This document shows, piece after piece, positions 45,065-54,662 of a stretch of DNA of 64,000 nt. Position 1 is the first letter of the stretch. Each line of letters begins with the position of its first letter. The stretch lies in NCBI GenBank assembly GCA_030431635.1, contig JAUIIL010000008.1, forward strand, positions 1 to 64,000, read 5' to 3'. The notes under the pieces were generated by a model. It did no database searches. It was not told the origin of the DNA and saw nothing but the letters and a program-made list of their open reading frames with translations. The translations under genes were made by a program, and so were the position numbers. The stretch comes from Bacteriovoracia bacterium (GTDB lineage: Bacteria > Bdellovibrionota > Bacteriovoracia > Bacteriovoracales > Bacteriovoracaceae).

Positions 45065-46587
45065 AGAATACCTACTCTTGCAAAAGAGCTTTCTAAAATA
45101 GAGCAATCGTTTTGATTGAGCTGATTTTCACATTCATCTAAAATATGGTTTTTGTAATCAATAAAATCAGCTTTACTAGATAATCTCCTTGTCATGACTC
45201 GATAGAAAATAAGTTGCATTTTTTTCCAGCCAATTTGGCTTACTGATAGAGCGGCAAATTTATTGGGAATTCCACTTAAAATATGAACACCACAGTTATC
45301 ATTGGCTTCATTGGGAATACAGCCAGGTCTAAACATTTGAGGAATTTGAGAAACATGACCTGGTTGAGCAGATAAACCTCTCTCAGGGTGAAGCATATCC
45401 CTTAAGGGTTGATTTGACTTTAAAACAACTCTTTCGCCGATAAGAAACTGGCCTCTAGTTCTTTGATTGGCCACCTCAATCATTTCTCCAAAAACGTCAG
45501 CGAGGTGCTCATTTAAAGCGCCTGATTGTCCTTCATAAATAAGACCACTGGACTGATCGATAACTGCGTGTGTGTACTCATGGCCCACAACATCTAGAGC
45601 TTGAGTAAAGTTTCCAAGCTCGTCCCCTCCTGCTCCAAAGAAAAAAGTTTTCCATGGGCCAAACCAAGCAGCGTTTTGGATAAGAACTTCATCAGTAATA
45701 TTAACAGATGCATTAATAATAGCATTCATGCCATTAAAGCTTGCTTGAGAAAATTGTGTGAAATAAAAATTAGCGACTGTTTCAAAATTATTATAAGCTT
45801 CAAAAGCTTCACCTGGAATATTTTTACCAAGCTGTCTGCCTTGACTTAAAACAAGTGGACCTAGGTTTTGGTTATTCATTTCCCCTTTAATATTTCTTCC
45901 GTTGTAAATGTTGATTCGAGGTTGAAATTCGTGAATAGCACTTCTTTTGCGATAAATCCTTCCTGCACTTCTTCCGTAGGCAATAATTTGAACAATATAA
46001 GGTTTTGATTTGTCGTAAGTTTCACGAATTGAGAATTGCCATAAGAGTAGAGGGGTTTTTGTTCTTTTATCTATTGTAATTAAAAGACCATCGTTTTTAG
46101 CATTTCCAAGTTCAGGTTTTCGGTAACCAATTTGATTAACAGCAATGGAGTAAGCCTTTGTTTTAGAAAAGCCGGGAATGATATTAAAACCAAGAGGAAT
46201 ATCAACAAGAGAGTTGTTGACTGATTGGAGTTTACCAAATTTGTCAAAATTTAGAATTAACTCTGCTCCCTCAACACTGACTCTGTTATAAGTTTGCTGG
46301 TATCTTAAAGTAATACCAAAATAATCTTTATCTCTTTTTTGTAATCTAATCTCGTTGGCCCTATTGGAAATTTCTGGAAAAACGTTAGGGCTTTGTTGAA
46401 CAAATTCCAATGCCTTTGCATTGATAAGACCCCAATTAATTCTTGATGTTGAAATAACTTCTTTGGGTAAAGAGAAATTAATATTTTGGCTTTGAAAACT
46501 TTTATTACCTTGTTTGAAAATTCTTACTTGGGCCAGAAGGCTTGAGGAAATAGCAAAAACAACAATTAGCATCCTTAACAAAAACAT
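45061..46587 (-). CDS. Secreted M4 (thermolysin-like) metalloprotease
   Basis: 508 residues: a signal peptide (MFLLRMLIVVFAISSSLLA), a fungalysin/thermolysin propeptide (to about 215), then the M4 catalytic domain. Zinc ligands and catalytic Glu are in VVGHEYTHAVIDQSSGLIY (HExxH), with the third ligand Glu in GALNEHLADVFGEMIE. A histidine later (CGVHILSGIPNKFAALSV) fits the second active-site motif. It is likely a secreted, self-processed protease for digestion of prey or environmental protein. Confidence 0.92.
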   Translation of the reverse strand: MFLLRMLIVVFAISSSLLAQVRIFKQGNKSFQSQNINFSLPKEVISTSRINWGLINAKALEFVQQSPNVFPEISNRANEIRLQKRDKDYFGITLRYQQTYNRVSVEGAELILNFDKFGKLQSVNNSLVDIPLGFNIIPGFSKTKAYSIAVNQIGYRKPELGNAKNDGLLITIDKRTKTPLLLWQFSIRETYDKSKPYIVQIIAYGRSAGRIYRKRSAIHEFQPRINIYNGRNIKGEMNNQNLGPLVLSQGRQLGKNIPGEAFEAYNNFETVANFYFTQFSQASFNGMNAIINASVNITDEVLIQNAAWFGPWKTFFFGAGGDELGNFTQALDVVGHEYTHAVIDQSSGLIYEGQSGALNEHLADVFGEMIEVANQRTRGQFLIGERVVLKSNQPLRDMLHPERGLSAQPGHVSQIPQMFRPGCIPNEANDNCGVHILSGIPNKFAALSVSQIGWKKMQLIFYRVMTRRLSSKADFIDYKNHILDECENQLNQNDCSILESSFARVGIL

Positions 46588-46703
46588 AAAACTCCCTTTT
46601 CATCTCTAACTCTCACATTAAAGATGGAGTGAGCTTACGCTACAAGGCATTGAAAATCTATTCATGTAAGAAATTGTCAAAAAAGAGAGTAATTTAGTCG
46701 GGT

Positions 46704-48287
46704 TTAGCTACCACTTTTCCCATAGTTAGGAAGAACTCTGGCAGAAGGATCACTAACATTACAGTTTTCCCATTCTTTATTAGGCATCCAAAAATCTTCA
46801 ATAAGAGAACTTCGACCAGTAAAAAATTCTTCAAAAATATCTCTATAGAGGAGTGATTCTTTAGTAAAAGGAGTTTTTTGTTTATATTTAAATCTTGCTT
46901 CAATGAGTTCTTTTTCAGTGTACAACTCTTCAGCGTATTCTTTTAACCAGTCAACAAGTGAATGTCCGACGGCATCAGAGAAGGCAGCTTTCTCTCTGTA
47001 GAGAATTTCATGAGGAAGATAATTATTTTTTTCAAAGGAGCGTCTTAAAAGATGTTTCCCAACCCCTGTCGTGTTCATTTTGAAGCTAGCATCAAGACTC
47101 ATAACATAATCAACAAAGTACTTATCACTAAAAGGAACTCTTGCTTCTAAAGAGTGCATACTAATGCTTCTATCGGCCCTTAAAACATCATACATAAACA
47201 ATTCTTTTACTCTTTTTTTCGCTTCTTTTTGGAACTCAAAAGCATTTGGAGCAAAGTCAGTATATTTATAGCCAAAAATCTCATCACTTACTTCTCCAGT
47301 GAGAACGACTTTAATATCTGTTTTCTCTTTTATATATTTACAAACAAGTGACATACCCATTGCTGCCCTTATTGTCGTAATGTCCCAGGTTTCAAGGTGA
47401 TAAATAAGTTCTCGCAAGTGAGAGAGTGCTTCTTTCTTGGTAAAAATCACTTCGTGATGATTTGAGCCAATGTGTTTAGCAACAATACGAGCATATTTTA
47501 CATCGATGGGGTTTTTATCAATTCCTACAGCAAAAGTTGTAATAGGTTTATCTGAGAGTTTCGCTGCAATTGAGCAAACAAGGGAGGAGTCGAGCCCACC
47601 ACTTAAGAGAAATCCAACAGGAGTATCAGATTGGAGTCTTTTTTCAACTGCTTTTACAAGAAGATCATGAATCTTTGCTTCAGCCTCTTCTACTTTATGA
47701 ATATGAAAAGGCTTTTCGTATTCATGAAACTTAATAAACTTACCATCTAAATAGTAATGACCGGGTGGAAAAGGAAAAACCTCTGAGCAGGTTTCATGAA
47801 TGGCCTTAACTTCAGAGGAAAAACAGATCTTATCTTCATCTTTAGTAAAACCATAAAAAAGAGGACGTACCCCCATTGGATCTCTGGCGGCAAAAAGAGT
47901 TTTTTGTTTTTCATCATAGGTAACGAAAGCATACTCACCATCTAAGCTTTTCACTAGTCTTTCATGGCCAAACTTTTTTAAAAAAGGAAGAATAACCTCA
48001 CAATCGCTTTCTGATTGGAAATGAAATTCAGGAAGCTGTCTTTTTAAAAAACCGTCGTTATAAATTTCTCCATTACATAAGAGGTATCTTTCGCTAAGGA
48101 TGAAGGGTTGATTTCCCTCTGGACTTAAACCTCTGATGGCAAGTCTATGGAAGCCCAAAAAACTTCCATCACTCAAAATTTTTACCTTTGTATCATCTGG
48201 TCCTCTATGTTGGATTTTTTGAAAACCCTCTAGGGCTCGCTCTTTTATTTCTTCTGAAAAACCTGAGTAAAAAACAAATCCGCACAT
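46704..48287 (-). CDS. asnB: Asparagine synthase (glutamine-hydrolysing), AsnB
   Basis: 527 residues. Cys2 (MCGFVFYSG) is the nucleophile of the N-terminal glutaminase, with HRLAIRGLSPEGNQPF following. The synthetase domain has the pyrophosphate motif SGGLDSSLVCSIAA and EVSDEIFGYKYTDFAP. It makes asparagine from aspartate with glutamine nitrogen and ATP. It is divergent from an Lrp/AsnC-type regulator 132 bp away, which probably controls it. Confidence 0.93.
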   Translation of the reverse strand: MCGFVFYSGFSEEIKERALEGFQKIQHRGPDDTKVKILSDGSFLGFHRLAIRGLSPEGNQPFILSERYLLCNGEIYNDGFLKRQLPEFHFQSESDCEVILPFLKKFGHERLVKSLDGEYAFVTYDEKQKTLFAARDPMGVRPLFYGFTKDEDKICFSSEVKAIHETCSEVFPFPPGHYYLDGKFIKFHEYEKPFHIHKVEEAEAKIHDLLVKAVEKRLQSDTPVGFLLSGGLDSSLVCSIAAKLSDKPITTFAVGIDKNPIDVKYARIVAKHIGSNHHEVIFTKKEALSHLRELIYHLETWDITTIRAAMGMSLVCKYIKEKTDIKVVLTGEVSDEIFGYKYTDFAPNAFEFQKEAKKRVKELFMYDVLRADRSISMHSLEARVPFSDKYFVDYVMSLDASFKMNTTGVGKHLLRRSFEKNNYLPHEILYREKAAFSDAVGHSLVDWLKEYAEELYTEKELIEARFKYKQKTPFTKESLLYRDIFEEFFTGRSSLIEDFWMPNKEWENCNVSDPSARVLPNYGKSGS

Positions 48288-48419
48288 TTATCCATCTCCT
48301 GAAGGGCGATTTAGTAGTAAAATCTTATATTTTCTATCGGTTCATGCATTAAAAATGTTAAATATTGCCTTATTTTTATAAAACAATGATTTTTTTTGTT
48401 AATATGTTAAAATTAGCTT

Positions 48420-48893
48420 ATGGAATTCTCTGAAAACTATCAGATTGATAATTTGGATTTAAACATTTTAAAGGCCCTTCAAAGAGATGCTCGTGTGGCT
48501 TTTTTAGATTTGGCCAGAAGCTTAAATGTCTCAGGAGGAACAATACACCAGAGGGTTGATAAGCTTAAGCAAGCAGGCATTTTAACTGGTTCAAAGTTTA
48601 CGATTAATCACAAAAAATTAGGTCATAAGCTAACTGTTCTTTTAGGAATTCATTTAAAAAATGCCAAAGATATTAAAAGTGTGATTGCGCAAATAGGAAC
48701 TTACTCGGAAGTGACAGAGGCCTACTACACCACAGGAAACTTCGCTCTTATTATAAAAGTTATTTTAAGAGATATTGATGATTATCATTCATTTTTGATT
48801 AATAAGATCCAATCTATTACTTCTGTCCAATCGACAGAGTCATTTATTTGCCTTCAAAAAATGATAGATAGAGACTTTGAAATAAGCCGTTAA
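48420..48893 (+). CDS. Lrp/AsnC-family transcriptional regulator
   Basis: 157 residues. The N-terminal winged helix (DLNILKALQRDARVAFLDLA, then VSGGTIHQRVDKL) and the C-terminal RAM ligand domain (VLLGIHLKNAKDIKSV, EAYYTTGNFALIIKVI) are complete. It is closest in style to AsnC. It is divergent from asnB, and the AT-rich 48288-48419 gap likely carries both promoters. The stop shares TTAA with the convergent lipoprotein gene. Asparagine as ligand is an inference from context. Confidence 0.88.
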   Translation: MEFSENYQIDNLDLNILKALQRDARVAFLDLARSLNVSGGTIHQRVDKLKQAGILTGSKFTINHKKLGHKLTVLLGIHLKNAKDIKSVIAQIGTYSEVTEAYYTTGNFALIIKVILRDIDDYHSFLINKIQSITSVQSTESFICLQKMIDRDFEISR

Positions 48894-51469
48894 GGCTGTG
48901 GCCCTAGGAAGTCAGAGAAGCCATTTGTTGTAGAGCAACTATCATCAACGATACAATCAAAAGAAAAATCCTGATCTGAAGCGCCTAGAGCTGCTGCAGA
49001 CATTTCTTCAACACCACCAGTACCATATAAAGACTGAGTGATAGTCTGCATTGAAGATTGGTAGAGAAACTTGCTGTGAAATCGAACGTTCAAATCAGCT
49101 CCGCCTTCGGTATCAACTCTTTTATCGGTAGCAGCTGCGTAGCGACCATTAGTTTCATCTCCACCGAGACTAAACATTCCGGTGCAGGATCCATCAAGGC
49201 AAAAATCCCCTGAATCTAAGTAACTAGAGTTATCTTGAAGACCATCAATATGATCATTACTTCCATAAAAAGCAAATTCTCCACCTGTTCCAGGTTTACC
49301 TACGAATCCTACTTTTGTTATTCCCATTCTTGTATCGTATGCTGATCCGTCAAACCTACTCTCCGTATAAGTACTTGTAGATTTTCCAAAATACTCTACT
49401 CCGTTATAAACAAGTTTCGTTATCTCTCGTCCAAATCGGTACATGTTAACAGTTGACCCTGCATTAGTGTACTCAATATCAGTGAATTCTTCAGCGTACT
49501 CAATATCAAAGCCACCTGATTGAGTATAATCTTGTGCTTTTAACCACAGAACAGAGTCTCCCATTTCATCTCTTGTTGTTGAGTAATGAGTCCATAATGA
49601 GCGTTGGTAAATATTGGTTGAACTTGTGCTTGGGTCGCAATCAATTTCTAAAATCTGATCTGGGGTTCCATTTTTTAAAAGTTTGAGTCTTAAATCAAAA
49701 GAACTTCCTGTTTGTGAAGTCATAAAAGGAGCTAACATCAGTTGTCCTTGACTTACTTCAATATCAATAAGCTCTGGCACTCCTTCATCTATAATAATAT
49801 CTGAAACAACCATAGGGCCATTGGACATAATATGACTTTCTAAATCGGTACAAGTTTGTATTCCAAGATTTTTAAGTCTGGAGAAAAGGAACCCGCCAAT
49901 ACCATCAGCATCTAGGTTTTCTTTGATTTCACCAATAATAGTATCATTCTTATTATTAGGGTACCAACACTGAGATCCTCCAAAACAATATTCATCGTGT
50001 GGAGAGCGACCAGTGCTAGTTCCAGTGAAATCCCAAATGGTTTTTTTCAAATTTTGAGCTTGATAAAAATAAGGAGAACCCACTGCGCTCATATAAACAT
50101 TAATAATTTGAGCCGTTCCAACTTGGGTAGCTCCATCTGACTCGTAAAACTCAACATTAATAGTAAAGCTGTTAGCATTCACCTCAGTACTTGAACCGCC
50201 ACCATTACTTAGTTGAAAAACACACTCTTTTTCTGCGTTTAGGTTCTGCATTGTTACTGCATTAAAACTTCCAGCAGGGACGTGGCATTTAGCAACGTTA
50301 TTGTAGTTACCTGCTCCTTTAATTCCTGCGAAAGCATCTGCTGGAATTCTAATCCATTCCGAAGTATTGTTTTCAGGCGCTACGATATAAGTATTTCCAG
50401 TATCTTCGACACAGTCGTTGCCTGAACATTTTGTGTAAGGAAGGAGTTCTCTAAAAAGACTCAGACCGGCACCAATTTCGTTAAAAGCAATATAGGCCAT
50501 TCGGGTTTGATCCCCTGGGTTGCCACTAAAAATGAGATCGTTTGATTCAACACTTCCATGACCTATTCCGTCTGGAAAATCAAAAGACATATAAGTAGGA
50601 GGTCCATCGTTTTGTTGAGATTCATTGCTATCATCACAATCATCAGTTGTTTCATTGATGAAAAGTTCAACTTTGGTAAAAGCAGGGAAGTTTTCCGAGC
50701 CCCAGGGAAGAGTAATTTGAGATAAATCCACTCTTCCATCATAAGCAGTATCAGGAGTTCCATCGAAATTAGTGTCTTCATCAAGGTAGCAGCGGCTTAT
50801 GACATCAACCCTAGCGCCAGACAGGGGATCAAAACTCATGAGAGAAACTTTAACATTAACTTTATCACCAGCTAGGTGAATACAGTCAGAACCAAGAGTA
50901 AAAAGACTCGTCGTGGATGGACCTGAATAGAAGTCTTCGCAAAGTTCAAAAGTTCCGATTTTTGAGAATTGAAAAATCCCTGAATTGTTAAAAACAGCTT
51001 TAGCTGCTGGGTTCATTGAGTAGGGAAGGGTTGTATTTGAAAAACTTCCAGGTCCTTTACTTAAGGCCATATTGTCACATTTAACGTTGTCGAGGGAAAC
51101 GTCTACTGTCATATTCGCGCCACCGACGACCAGCCCTGGTATATGCTCACAGTAAGTGTTGCCAGTTAAGTTTTGCGGTTCACCAGCTCCAATAGTACTA
51201 TTTAAATTAGCATCACCATCCCAAGTGACAAAAAAGAATTCATATGTCCCAGGTTTGTAAGCTATATCAACGCTTGTTGTTCCACCCGGATAAACACTAC
51301 CATAGCGCTCTCCAGTATTAACATCTCTGGCCCAAATCCCTAATCCTCCACCTGTTTTTTCAGATGCGGAAATGAGGTTACCAATACTAATTTTAAAATT
51401 GGTATCAGTTGGTTTTGAGCTACATCCAATGAGCAAAGAAAATGTTAATAAAATCAAAAGTCTCATCAT
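48890..51469 (-). CDS. Very large predicted outer-membrane lipoprotein, function unknown
   Basis: 859 residues. MMRLLILLTFSLLIGCSS is a clear lipoprotein signal (lipobox LIGC, Cys16). The mature part is beta-rich, Gly/Asp/Ser/Thr-rich and cysteine-containing. It has an early surface-type domain (GTYEFFFVTWDGDANLNS) and a calcium-loop-like DEDTNFDGTPDTAYDG near residue 232. I do not recognise the family. Large beta-rich lipoproteins of this kind in Bdellovibrio-like bacteria are likely surface-exposed. Two starts are possible (51469 or 51466). It is convergent with the AsnC-type gene. Confidence 0.65.
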   Translation of the reverse strand: MMRLLILLTFSLLIGCSSKPTDTNFKISIGNLISASEKTGGGLGIWARDVNTGERYGSVYPGGTTSVDIAYKPGTYEFFFVTWDGDANLNSTIGAGEPQNLTGNTYCEHIPGLVVGGANMTVDVSLDNVKCDNMALSKGPGSFSNTTLPYSMNPAAKAVFNNSGIFQFSKIGTFELCEDFYSGPSTTSLFTLGSDCIHLAGDKVNVKVSLMSFDPLSGARVDVISRCYLDEDTNFDGTPDTAYDGRVDLSQITLPWGSENFPAFTKVELFINETTDDCDDSNESQQNDGPPTYMSFDFPDGIGHGSVESNDLIFSGNPGDQTRMAYIAFNEIGAGLSLFRELLPYTKCSGNDCVEDTGNTYIVAPENNTSEWIRIPADAFAGIKGAGNYNNVAKCHVPAGSFNAVTMQNLNAEKECVFQLSNGGGSSTEVNANSFTINVEFYESDGATQVGTAQIINVYMSAVGSPYFYQAQNLKKTIWDFTGTSTGRSPHDEYCFGGSQCWYPNNKNDTIIGEIKENLDADGIGGFLFSRLKNLGIQTCTDLESHIMSNGPMVVSDIIIDEGVPELIDIEVSQGQLMLAPFMTSQTGSSFDLRLKLLKNGTPDQILEIDCDPSTSSTNIYQRSLWTHYSTTRDEMGDSVLWLKAQDYTQSGGFDIEYAEEFTDIEYTNAGSTVNMYRFGREITKLVYNGVEYFGKSTSTYTESRFDGSAYDTRMGITKVGFVGKPGTGGEFAFYGSNDHIDGLQDNSSYLDSGDFCLDGSCTGMFSLGGDETNGRYAAATDKRVDTEGGADLNVRFHSKFLYQSSMQTITQSLYGTGGVEEMSAAALGASDQDFSFDCIVDDSCSTTNGFSDFLGPQP

Positions 51470-51648
51470 TAACCTATCGACAATCTTTTAATTAACTTAA
51501 AGAACAGTTTAATTATAAAGCTTGAAGAAAGAGCTCAGGTTTAAAAACTTATGAAAGGTATAAGTGGTTGATTTTAATTAATTTTATTAAATTGAATAAA
51601 AATTTTTATTTATAATTAAATTTTATTTATAGCCAATTCTTGATGGCA

Positions 51649-52149
51649 TTATTTGGTATGAACCTTATCCCACTTTTTGAGCTGCCAAGTTGAAAAAACC
51701 GTTGCGACATGATTATTTTTTACATCTCTGATTTCTGTAAGGACTTCTTGGGTTGTTTTGTCTTGTGATTCTAAAGAGGTCCTTAATAATTGAATCTTTT
51801 CTTCTTCTATGATCGCTTCACCAATCAAGTCCATTCTTCCTTGATAATGATATTTAATTTTTAAGTCACTCAAAATATAGCGGTATTCTTTTGTTCCTAA
51901 GTTCTTGAGAAGGAGAATTCCTGCACAATACTCACCTAAAGTGGCAATCGCACAAGCATGTATTCCACCAAGATGGTTTTTATTTTTTCTGATGAAAGGA
52001 AGTCTTATTTTAATTTTTTGATCACTAATTTCTAAAAAACGAAAACCGTGAGGTGAATTAAAAGGAATAACTTGGGCCAAAATTTGAGAAATAAGTGTAA
52101 GCTTAGCCCCTTTTGGATTTTTAAAAAGAAAATCAACATACTTTTGCAT
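51649..52149 (-). CDS. Hotdog-fold protein, DUF4442/thioesterase-like
   Basis: 166 residues. RNKNHLGGIHACAIATLGEY, then a hydrophobic helix, has the shape of the PaaI/DUF4442 hotdog thioesterases, where NHxGxxHxxAxxxxxE marks the active site. Soluble. It probably hydrolyses an acyl-CoA or binds acyl chains; the substrate is not known. It starts 3 bp before the end of the S1/P1 nuclease gene region and is likely co-transcribed with it. Confidence 0.65.
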   Translation of the reverse strand: MQKYVDFLFKNPKGAKLTLISQILAQVIPFNSPHGFRFLEISDQKIKIRLPFIRKNKNHLGGIHACAIATLGEYCAGILLLKNLGTKEYRYILSDLKIKYHYQGRMDLIGEAIIEEEKIQLLRTSLESQDKTTQEVLTEIRDVKNNHVATVFSTWQLKKWDKVHTK

Positions 52150-52152
52150 AGT

Positions 52153-52929
52153 TTACTCTAAAGCCTTTTCTAGATATGAAGCCAGTCGATAACCAGCTCT
52201 TCTTAGTCTATCATTTAAAAAGTTTTTGTGGGTAAAAGTATAGCCATAAGACCAATATCCATCACTATCAGCTTTAAAATTATAGATAGCGCTTCTGTAG
52301 TCTACAGCTTCTTTGATCCAAATATTAATATCATCTTGTTGAATCTTTTGAATTTCTTTTTTATTGAGGGTATCGATAAAAAGAACATAGTCGGTATAAG
52401 AGAGTTTTTGCGAATCGATAATATCAGAATCCCAAATTTTGTGCAGATTCGTTTCTTTTCCAAACCAATTTATTTTAATATCATTTCCACCTTTGTCAGC
52501 AGCTCTTCCAACATGCAGAGGTTGGTGGATATCTCCTATAAGATGTGTAAGCCAACGAACAGCTACTTTCTTTTCTTGGCTCGTTGAGTTTTTATTTTTT
52601 AAAATGGCCATTTGATTTTCAATGGCCTTAACAATATCAATTTCTTGTTCTGACTCTTTATTTAAATAGTAGTTTCCACCATCACTAATAGAAACATAAT
52701 GCCAAACGGCTGCATGATCCCATTTTCCAGAACTTCTCATCTCATCAGGCCAGTTAGCTGCAACTGCAAGAGATTCTTTTCCCATGATTTTGCCAAGTTT
52801 TTTTAGAGCACTTTTACTCATATGTCTCTGAGCAATTTCTCCCACTACCCGGTGGCCGGTGAGTCCCCAAGCAAAAGCTTTTTGAGTAAAAAAACAGTAG
52901 AAGGGTATTAGTAGAATGAATTTCTTCAT
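52153..52929 (-). CDS. Secreted S1/P1-type nuclease
   Basis: 258 residues with a signal peptide (MKKFILLIPFYCFFTQKAFA). Immediately after the cut comes WGLTGHRVVGEIAQRH, whose mature N-terminal Trp is a zinc ligand of P1 nuclease. WPDEMRS, WHYVSI, WLTHLIGDIHQPLHVG and GGNDIKINWFG supply the remaining trinuclear-zinc ligands. The family cleaves single-stranded DNA and RNA outside the cytoplasm. The start is ATG 52929 behind AGGAG; an ATG eight codons earlier has no ribosome site. It would suit digestion of prey nucleic acid. Confidence 0.92.
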   Translation of the reverse strand: MKKFILLIPFYCFFTQKAFAWGLTGHRVVGEIAQRHMSKSALKKLGKIMGKESLAVAANWPDEMRSSGKWDHAAVWHYVSISDGGNYYLNKESEQEIDIVKAIENQMAILKNKNSTSQEKKVAVRWLTHLIGDIHQPLHVGRAADKGGNDIKINWFGKETNLHKIWDSDIIDSQKLSYTDYVLFIDTLNKKEIQKIQQDDINIWIKEAVDYRSAIYNFKADSDGYWSYGYTFTHKNFLNDRLRRAGYRLASYLEKALE

Positions 52930-53018
52930 GGTGATTTCTCCTGGACTTTTCATACCTTGGCCATAAGAGAGAAAACAAGTAAAGAGTTAAGTTCTTGAAA
53001 TAACTTCTTGATTTTTCA

Positions 53019-53047
53019 TTGATAAAATCTTTTTTTTGAGCTATTTT
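53019..53047 (+). promoter_or_regulatory. Promoter of tRNA-Arg
   Basis: TTGATA (53019-53024) and TATTTT (53042-53047) with exactly 17 bp between them. The predicted start is about ten bases before the mature tRNA 5' end. Confidence 0.65.
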
Positions 53048-53063
53048 GACCCTTCACTAATGC

Positions 53064-53140
53064 GCAGCCGTAGCTTAGCTGGATAGAGCACCTGACTACG
53101 AATCAGGAGGTCGTACGTTCGAATCGTACCGGTTGCGCCA
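53064..53140 (+). tRNA. tRNA-Arg (anticodon ACG)
   Basis: 77 nt. The acceptor GCAGCCG pairs with CGGTTGC, with discriminator G and an encoded CCA. The anticodon loop CTACGAA gives ACG, whose A34 is converted to inosine by TadA, encoded 1.5 kb downstream. The D, variable and T arms are regular. Confidence 0.97.
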
Positions 53141-53152
53141 CTTCTTAAAAAC

Positions 53153-53851
53153 TTAATGAAACATATCAAAGAAAGATGTTTCTCCAACAACTGAATAAGC
53201 AAACTGAGAGAGCATTGATATTGATTCGTGTTCAACCTCAACAGAAGCGTAAACTCCATTCTCTCTCGGTCCTTCAAGTGTCATGTTTTTATTCAGTTTG
53301 ATTTCTTGAAGAGAAATACCTGAAATGAAAAAACCATACTCTTTGTGAACAACTTCATCGACATATTCTTGTGAGGAAAAAGAATAGGACTCAATTCTAG
53401 TAACAGATTCTCCGCCAGTAAGGAGGGAGCGTCTATCGAGGTTATCGAACAATTCGATAAAATCGTTAAATTTTTTTATAATAAAATGATTTGAGTTTTT
53501 TTCTGGATTTATTAAAAAAATTTGCAATACCCATTTGGATGTTGGTTTTTCTAAGTTTTTTGAAAAGGATAGCCAATAGGATTCTTTGAGTTGCTTATTT
53601 TTTGGTTTAATATTAAGACCCATGAATTCTATTTTTTCTGAAGTTTCTTGGATAGGTATTGTTCTTTTTTCGATGTTGATATCGTGCTCTTTTTCAAACA
53701 TGGAAAAGATAATATTTGCTTCTTCTTCTTCAAGAAAACTAAGTGAAACTTCTGGAGTATTTTTCTTTTTTTTAAAAAAATGGAAACAAGCGTCTGATTT
53801 TGTAGACAGTAAGAAAAAAATAAAAACGAGGCTAAAAAAAGTTTTTGACAC
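53153..53851 (-). CDS. Unknown exported 232-residue protein
   Basis: Not recognised. A signal peptide (MSKTFFSLVFIFFLLSTKSDA) is followed by a lysine run (HFFKKKKN). A mixed alpha/beta domain follows, with WLSFSKNLEKPTSKWVLQIF and YGFFISGISLQEIKL. It is probably periplasmic. The gene is convergent with tRNA-Arg and divergent from the PilZ-like gene. Confidence 0.6.
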   Translation of the reverse strand: MSKTFFSLVFIFFLLSTKSDACFHFFKKKKNTPEVSLSFLEEEEANIIFSMFEKEHDINIEKRTIPIQETSEKIEFMGLNIKPKNKQLKESYWLSFSKNLEKPTSKWVLQIFLINPEKNSNHFIIKKFNDFIELFDNLDRRSLLTGGESVTRIESYSFSSQEYVDEVVHKEYGFFISGISLQEIKLNKNMTLEGPRENGVYASVEVEHESISMLSQFAYSVVGETSFFDMFH

Positions 53852-53933
53852 GATTGAACTTATTAGAAGTAATGCAATGCGAAAAGAAAAAAGAATAAAG
53901 CCTGAAAATATTATATTATGATAAAATAAGTCG

Positions 53934-54662
53934 ATGCATAGCTTACTTACTCAGTTTCGTTTTACCAAAAATTACGACAAAGCAATCACTCTTCAGTGGC
54001 TTCATTTAGCTTTATGTTTTTTTGCTTTATTAGCAGAACTTCTTAACGACTACACAAATGTAATTTATTTTTTGTTGAAATTTTTCGCTCTCCTACTGCT
54101 TTATCGCTTTCTCTTTGTTGCCTTAAAGGAACTTCTTTATACTTTTTGGACGTTGTTATTTTTCGTTTTTGCTCACTTTTTCTACTATGCTATTTACTAT
54201 GCCTCAGTTTCACAATCCTTCTTCATTCTTTATAGCATTGGATGTTTTTTGATTATGATTGAAGCCTATATTATGTCATCTCCACTTTTTTATCCTCGAA
54301 TCCAATGGTGGGAGTATGATTTTCGCATAAGAAGTGACATAAAAATCAAAGTAAAGTTAACTGATAAAGAAGTTGATGGCCGTCTTACAGATTTAAGAAG
54401 AGAAGCGGGTTGTATAGTTTTGTTTGAAGAACTAAACATAGGAGATAAAATTTCTTTTTCAACACTCTTTTTAGATGAAGAAATTTTTTTTCTTACAGAA
54501 GTTGTGAGTAAACGAGAGCCATGTCCTGGAAGAGGAATGAACTATGGAGTGAAATTTTTTCTTGAAAATGAGGAAGAGAAAAAACTTTATAATCGCTTTA
54601 GTAGGTTTTGGAGAGTAAAAAGCAAAGGACGATTAAGAAGAAAATTTAGGGATAATCCATGA
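53934..54662 (+). CDS. Membrane protein with C-terminal PilZ-like domain
   Basis: 242 residues. Four or five membrane helices occupy residues 20-120. The C-terminal 120 residues look like a degenerate PilZ domain: FRIRSDIKIKVKLTDKEVDG, then LTDLRREAGCIVLFEELNIGD and YGVKFFLENEEE. The canonical RxxxR and D/NxSxxG c-di-GMP motifs are not clean, so nucleotide binding is doubtful. The stop overlaps the tadA start (ATGA). Confidence 0.6.
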   Translation: MHSLLTQFRFTKNYDKAITLQWLHLALCFFALLAELLNDYTNVIYFLLKFFALLLLYRFLFVALKELLYTFWTLLFFVFAHFFYYAIYYASVSQSFFILYSIGCFLIMIEAYIMSSPLFYPRIQWWEYDFRIRSDIKIKVKLTDKEVDGRLTDLRREAGCIVLFEELNIGDKISFSTLFLDEEIFFLTEVVSKREPCPGRGMNYGVKFFLENEEEKKLYNRFSRFWRVKSKGRLRRKFRDNP

